Assembly: GCA_020632925.1 (NCBI GenBank)
Contig: JACKER010000007.1
Coordinates: 620,001 to 684,000 of the forward strand
Length of the DNA: 64,000 nucleotides
Origin: Alphaproteobacteria bacterium
Lineage (GTDB): Bacteria; Myxococcota_A; UBA796; GCA-2862545
Reading direction: 5' to 3'
The translations under genes were made by a program, and so were the position numbers. Numbering within the stretch: the first letter of the stretch is position 1; every line of letters begins with the position of its first letter. Under the pieces are notes generated by a model. The model was not told where the DNA came from, searched no databases, and saw only the letters and a list, made by a program, of their open reading frames with translations. Positions 60,104-64,000 of this stretch are shown here, in pieces.

Positions 60104-61674
60104 CCGCCCGCGGCCTGGAAGCGGCCCCGCACGCCGTCGAAGGTCAGGGCCAGCGCCGAAGGGGGCGACAGGCGGTCGCGCAGGACGCGCAGGCAGGCGG
60201 GGCGCGGATCGGGTCCGGGGCGACCCTCCACCAGGAGCCCCAGCAGCCGGGAGGCCTCGCGCAACACGGGGCCCTCGCGCAGCCCCAGGTCTCCGCTCGC
60301 CGTCGCCAACGCCTCGCAGCCCGACCAGGCGGGCCCCGTGGTGGACCGATCGAGCGCCAGGACCTCCGCACCCGGCCAGCCCGGACCCAGGGTGTCGGGC
60401 CGGAGCACGTCGAACAGCGCCCCCGCGAGCTGGTCCTCGGGCCCGTCCCAGGACTCGAGGGCGTCGATCACCACGAGCGGAGGCTTGCCCTCACACAGGT
60501 CCGCCGCCGCCTTGGCCCGGGCGCCGAGCCCCTCGCCATCGCGGTCGTGAGCACCGGGTGTCCACCAGCACAGCGCCGAGAGATCGCGCACCAGACCGGT
60601 GAGCGCCGCGGACACGTCGTCCGCCGGGGCCGCGCGGGCCAACACCGCGTCCGCCGAGGCGGCCCCCGAGGCGCGGAAGGCCATCAGGCGCGCCAGCCCC
60701 TCGTCCGCGGTCATCCGGGTGGCGACGTAGAGCACGGGAGAGCCGGCGAGCGCGTTGTTCGCCGCGACCTGCAGGGCGAACGCCGTGCGACCCGACGACG
60801 GCGGACCCGCGAGGACGGTCAGGCGCCCCGGTCGCGGGCCACCCGGATCGATGCCCAGCGTGCCCGCCGTCGACGGCAGCGCGGCCGGGCGCAGGGCACC
60901 GCGGTCGACCGCGGGAGGAGGACCGGGCCAGACCGAGGGGCGCGACGGGGCGGACCGCTCGGACATCCGTCGACCGAAGCCCTCCACCGCGAGGCGCATG
61001 AGCCCGTCGCCCAGCGCCTGCTCGGCGGACACGCGGCGGTCCTGGTTGCGCCACTCCTTGAGCTGCCGGAGCGAGGCGTCCACGTCCACCGGGGCGCCGT
61101 CGCGGTGGCAGGCGTGGAAGCCGCCGGGGTTCATCGCGGGGGCCGCCGCCGCTCGCCAGACCTTCTCCGTGATCGGGGCCACCATGCCGACGCCGTGCCG
61201 CGGGTGGCGCACCCAGCGCGTCAGCTCCTCGGCCTCGTCCACGGTGCAGCCCCGCGACAGCGGCAACAGCACCCGCCAGCGCGGCCCTGCCGGGCGGTTG
61301 CGCCAGGGGCGGTCGTGCCAGGCGCTGGTGTACGCCACGAAGCGGTACCCCTTCCACCACCGGGTCAGGCGGTCGACGTCCACCGCCGGATCGTCCTCGT
61401 AGTCGACGAGCAGCGTGTGGACGGCCTCCACACGCTCCCGGTTGGGCTGGTCCGCCTGCTCCATGTCGTCGCGGATGACGCGGGCGTCGTCGCGGAACAC
61501 CGCTCCGGCCCACCCCGAGACGCGGGTCTCGGCCAGCTCCGGAGAGGCGTCCCCGGGCCACAGGTCCGGGCGCTGGAGGAGGGCCGTGATCTCGGACCAC
61601 GAGATCTCGCTGCGGTCGCCGCGACTGGCCCAGAAGAAGGGAGCGGGGAACCGCGTGACGGTGATGCCGGCCAT
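60100..61674 (-). CDS. primase-helicase-like protein (archaeo-eukaryotic primase-like N-half, RecA/DnaB-like C-half), altered Walker A
   Basis: This 524-residue protein is from ATG 61674. The N-half has VHTLLVDYEDDPAVDVDRL (metal-type acidic cluster), FVAYTSAWHDRPW and PRWRVLLPLSRG, similar to plasmid and phage primase-polymerases. The C-half has LTVLAGPPSSGRTAFALQ, a Walker A in which Lys is replaced by Arg, then VLYVATRMTADE and PPLVVIDALESWDG (Walker B). The architecture resembles phage replication proteins, but no other phage gene is near. The altered loop suggests weak or lost ATPase. Function unknown. Confidence 0.7.
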   Translation of the reverse strand: MAGITVTRFPAPFFWASRGDRSEISWSEITALLQRPDLWPGDASPELAETRVSGWAGAVFRDDARVIRDDMEQADQPNRERVEAVHTLLVDYEDDPAVDVDRLTRWWKGYRFVAYTSAWHDRPWRNRPAGPRWRVLLPLSRGCTVDEAEELTRWVRHPRHGVGMVAPITEKVWRAAAAPAMNPGGFHACHRDGAPVDVDASLRQLKEWRNQDRRVSAEQALGDGLMRLAVEGFGRRMSERSAPSRPSVWPGPPPAVDRGALRPAALPSTAGTLGIDPGGPRPGRLTVLAGPPSSGRTAFALQVAANNALAGSPVLYVATRMTADEGLARLMAFRASGAASADAVLARAAPADDVSAALTGLVRDLSALCWWTPGAHDRDGEGLGARAKAAADLCEGKPPLVVIDALESWDGPEDQLAGALFDVLRPDTLGPGWPGAEVLALDRSTTGPAWSGCEALATASGDLGLREGPVLREASRLLGLLVEGRPGPDPRPACLRVLRDRLSPPSALALTFDGVRGRFQAAGG

Positions 61675-61731
61675 CGCGTCATGGTAGCCGGCCCCCCTCG
61701 ACGCGGACAGGGGGGAAGGTGAGGAGGGGAG

Positions 61732-62604
61732 ATGCTCCTGCTCACGGTGCTGGCCTGCGCTTCCACCACGCCGTCGAACCCGGACACCACGGACGAGGAG
61801 GTCTGGATCGATCCGGCCGACTGGCCGGCCGCCGTGGGCGGAGATCGGCCCACCCGCGTGTTCGCGCCGCTCGCGTCGTACGAGGGTGGTCGCCTCCCGC
61901 TCGTGCTCTCGCTCCACGGATACGGCGCCAGCGGGAGCCTGCAGGAGCTGTACTTCGGCTTGTCGCCCCAGGTGGAGGCCCGTGGCTTCGTGCTGGTGGC
62001 GCCGGACGGCCTCGTCGACGCCGACGGCGCGCGCTTCTGGAACGCGACGGACGCCTGCTGTGACTTCTACGGGGACGGCACCGACGACGTGGCCTACCTC
62101 ACGGGCCTGCTCGACGAGCTCGAGGCGAAGATGCCCATCGACCCCGATCGGATCGTGGTCGTCGGCCACAGCAACGGCGGCTTCATGGCCTGGCGGCTCG
62201 CCTGCGAGATCCCCGATCGCCTCGCCGGGATCGCGAGCCTGGCGGGGGCCACCTGGCTCGATGCCGCCGACTGCCGCGTGGAGGCGCCGGTCTCCGCGCT
62301 GCAGATGCACGGGACGGCAGACGACACCATCCTCTACGACGGCTTCCCGGGGCTCTACCCGTCGGCCGAGGCGTCGATCGGGCGGGCGGCCACGCTGGCG
62401 GGCTGCGATCCCGACGCCGCCTCGCTCGGGACCGCGGACGACGACGGTGCGGTCGCGGGCGCCGAGACGGAGCGCCTCGCCTGGGAGGGCTGCACGGGCG
62501 ACGTGGAGCTGTGGCGCATGGACGGCAGCGGCCACATCCCGCTCCCGACACCTTCCTGGCAGCAGGACCTGCTCGACTGGCTGCTCGGGGCTCACCGCCC
62601 GTGA
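61732..62604 (+). CDS. esterase lipoprotein (LpqC/PHB depolymerase-like)
   Basis: This 290-residue protein is from ATG 61732. Lipobox LTVLAC is near the start. PLVLSLHGYGASG gives the oxyanion hole, VVVGHSNGGFMAWRLAC the Ser nucleophile, and later LQMHGTADDTILYDG and DGSGHIPLPT supply Asp and His. This is the poly(3-hydroxybutyrate) depolymerase/feruloyl esterase-type fold. A CCDFYGDGTDD cysteine pair is typical of the family. It probably cleaves an ester outside the cytoplasm. Its stop overlaps the next GTG. Confidence 0.92.
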   Translation: MLLLTVLACASTTPSNPDTTDEEVWIDPADWPAAVGGDRPTRVFAPLASYEGGRLPLVLSLHGYGASGSLQELYFGLSPQVEARGFVLVAPDGLVDADGARFWNATDACCDFYGDGTDDVAYLTGLLDELEAKMPIDPDRIVVVGHSNGGFMAWRLACEIPDRLAGIASLAGATWLDAADCRVEAPVSALQMHGTADDTILYDGFPGLYPSAEASIGRAATLAGCDPDAASLGTADDDGAVAGAETERLAWEGCTGDVELWRMDGSGHIPLPTPSWQQDLLDWLLGAHRP

Positions 62605-63833
62605 GGTACGTCAGCACCCGCGGCCGCTCCCCCTCGCTGCCCCTGTCCGACGCGCTCGCCGCCTCACTCGCGCCCGACGGTGGATTGTACGTGCCGGAGG
62701 AGCTGCCGGTGTTGCCCCCGCCGCCCGCGGACCGCTCGCTCCCCGCCGTCGCCCGCTGGCTGCTCGCGCCCTTCGTGGCCGGCGACGTCCTCGAGGGCCG
62801 CCTCGGGGCGCTGTGCGACCACGCCTTCGCCTTCGACGCGCCGCTGGTGCCGCTGGGCGAGGGGATCGCGCTCCTCGAGCTGTTCCACGGACCCACCGCC
62901 GCCTTCAAGGACTACGGCGCGCGCTTCCTCGCGGCGGCGCTCTCGGGCGGGGAGCGAGAGCAGACGGTGCTCGTCGCGACCTCGGGGGACACGGGAGGTG
63001 CGGTGGCCGCCGCCTTCCACGGGCTGCCGGGCACGCGCGTCGTCGTGCTCTACCCCCACGACGGGGTGTCCGAGCGCCAGGCCCACCAGCTCGGGAGCTT
63101 CGGGGGCAACGTCACCACCCTCGCCGTCGACGGGACCTTCGACGACTGCCAGGCGATGGTGAAGCGGGCGTTCGCCGACGCCGAGCTGCGCCGTCGGGTG
63201 CGGCTGGTGTCCGCCAACAGCATCTCGCTCGGGCGCTGGCTGCCCCAGGCGGTCTATGCGGCCCGCGCGGCCCTCGAGCGGCCCGGCGCCACCTTCGTCG
63301 TCCCCACGGGGAACCTGGGCGATGCCTGCGCGGCGCTGCTCGCGCGGGACCTCGGGCTGCCGATCGGGCGGATCGTGCTCGCCTGCAACGCCAACCGCCC
63401 GCTGGTGGACCTGTTCGCGGACCACGCCTACACGCCGCGGCCGAGCGTGCGCACCCTCGCCAACGCGATGGACGTGGGGGCGCCGTCCAACCTCGAGCGG
63501 CTGCTGCACTTCCACCCGGCCCCCTGGGATGCCGACCTCGAGGCGGTCTCCGTCGGTGACGACGAGATCCGCGCGACCCTCGCCACCTGGGGCGCTCGCG
63601 GCGTCGTGGTCTGCCCGCACACGGCGGTCGGGCTCCGCGCGGCCGACCGTCACGCCGGTCCCCGCATCGTCTACGCCACGGCGCATCCTGGGAAGTTCGA
63701 CGACGTGGTGGAGCCGATCCTGGGTCGTGCGGTGCCTCTCCCCGTGTCGCTCCGTCAGATGCTGGAACGGCCCAGTCACGCGAACCGGATCGCGGCGGAC
63801 GACGCCCACCTGCGGGCGATCCTCCTCGGGTAG
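62601..63833 (+). CDS. thrC: threonine synthase
   Basis: This 410-residue protein is from GTG 62601, overlapping the previous stop. It begins VRYVSTRG and contains the PLP lysine in PTAAFKDYGARF, the ATSGDTGGAVAAAFHG phosphate-binding motif, and SANSISLGRWLPQAVY, as in the ThrC family. It makes threonine from O-phosphohomoserine. Length fits the shorter ThrC branch. The coupling to an esterase lipoprotein looks accidental. It is a core metabolic gene. Confidence 0.95.
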   Translation: MRYVSTRGRSPSLPLSDALAASLAPDGGLYVPEELPVLPPPPADRSLPAVARWLLAPFVAGDVLEGRLGALCDHAFAFDAPLVPLGEGIALLELFHGPTAAFKDYGARFLAAALSGGEREQTVLVATSGDTGGAVAAAFHGLPGTRVVVLYPHDGVSERQAHQLGSFGGNVTTLAVDGTFDDCQAMVKRAFADAELRRRVRLVSANSISLGRWLPQAVYAARAALERPGATFVVPTGNLGDACAALLARDLGLPIGRIVLACNANRPLVDLFADHAYTPRPSVRTLANAMDVGAPSNLERLLHFHPAPWDADLEAVSVGDDEIRATLATWGARGVVVCPHTAVGLRAADRHAGPRIVYATAHPGKFDDVVEPILGRAVPLPVSLRQMLERPSHANRIAADDAHLRAILLG

Positions 63834-63856
63834 GATGGTCGCCCCCGAGGTGAGCG

Positions 63857-64000
63857 GTGATCACGATCCGACGCGTGGACGACGCACGTGGCATCCGGGA
63901 GGCGCTCGACCTCCCGTATCGGCTCTACGAGGGGGATCCGTGCTGGGTCCCCCCGCTGCGGCGCATCGAGTCCCGCCGGGCGGAGGGGTTCCGAGCGCGC
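63857..64000 (+). CDS. GNAT-like acetyltransferase-family protein, N-terminal fragment
   Basis: The gene begins at GTG 63857 (GAGG six bases upstream) and runs off the right edge. The 48 visible residues, with IRRVDD, then DLPYRLYEGDP and CWVPPLRRIES, match the N-terminus of GNAT-type proteins that open 'FxxxPYRLYxxDPxWVPPLR'. The catalytic region is outside the window, so function cannot be assigned. Confidence 0.6.
   Translation, partial: MITIRRVDDARGIREALDLPYRLYEGDPCWVPPLRRIESRRAEGFRAR

Noticed and set aside
60100..61674. Prophage or phage-defence island
   Set aside because: No integrase, capsid, nuclease or toxin genes are nearby; the flanking genes are an esterase, threonine synthase and envelope proteins.

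Overview
This is a very GC-rich, densely packed bacterial chromosome segment. It holds about 54 protein genes and one tRNA, and no gap between genes exceeds about 150 bases. Several features point to Myxococcota or a related deltaproteobacterial lineage. There are five Hanks-type kinase-like genes in 64 kb. Several proteins end in a Cys-x-Cys or Cys, short hydrophobic stretch and Arg cluster, which resembles the MYXO-CTERM tail. There are many lipoproteins and calcium-binding-like Asp-rich secreted proteins, a golvesin-like domain and a YebC protein with the N-terminus of the Bacteroidetes-type branch. The species cannot be named from sequence alone. There are no insertion sequences, prophages or CRISPR arrays.

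Layout. 1-131: start of a GH1-like lipoprotein on the minus strand. 198-15120: nine plus-strand genes, mostly joined by overlapping stop/start codons. They are two DUF1214-like membrane proteins, a kinase-AAA-TPR protein, a dehalogenase-like hydrolase, a secreted Asp-rich protein, a transmembrane kinase, its exported partner, a pseudokinase-TPR-FHA protein and a flavin reductase. 15113-17123: pcm and two universal stress proteins. 17218-19684: a haem-binding protein with a response regulator and a histidine kinase. 19688-22043: a degenerate transposase-like gene, an AI-2E family transporter and a small membrane protein. 22079-26454: a secreted beta-helix protein and a second, inverted copy of the kinase-plus-partner cassette. 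26496-31164: an HExxH peptidase-like protein, an SDR, a phosphatase-aminotransferase fusion and an exported START-like protein. 31310-37978: YebC, a DEAD-box helicase, a zinc-ribbon membrane protein, and an arylsulfotransferase-like/lipoprotein/JmjC-type gene set. 38029-45525: an exported TPR protein, a DUF2505 protein, a secreted metalloprotease, an M16 peptidase and a small membrane protein. 45556-52256: tRNA-Met, a Crp/Fnr regulator with a barrel-like protein, a DUF507 protein, a beta-propeller-like lipoprotein, an M14 peptidase and another kinase. 52260-55326: AlgH, ClpX and a DnaJ-like protein. 55327-64000: a TolB-like lipoprotein, a modular amidase, a methyltransferase, small exported proteins, a primase-helicase-like protein, an esterase, threonine synthase and the start of a GNAT-like gene.

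The most distinctive content is signalling. A transmembrane Ser/Thr kinase with an exported beta-domain that ends in a two-cysteine motif is followed by an exported partner protein, and this cassette occurs twice at distant sites. In one copy it lies beside a pseudokinase carrying two FHA domains, which looks built to read phosphothreonine marks. Housekeeping genes (clpX, pcm, thrC, yebC, algH, tRNA-Met) are interspersed, so this is core chromosome and not an island.
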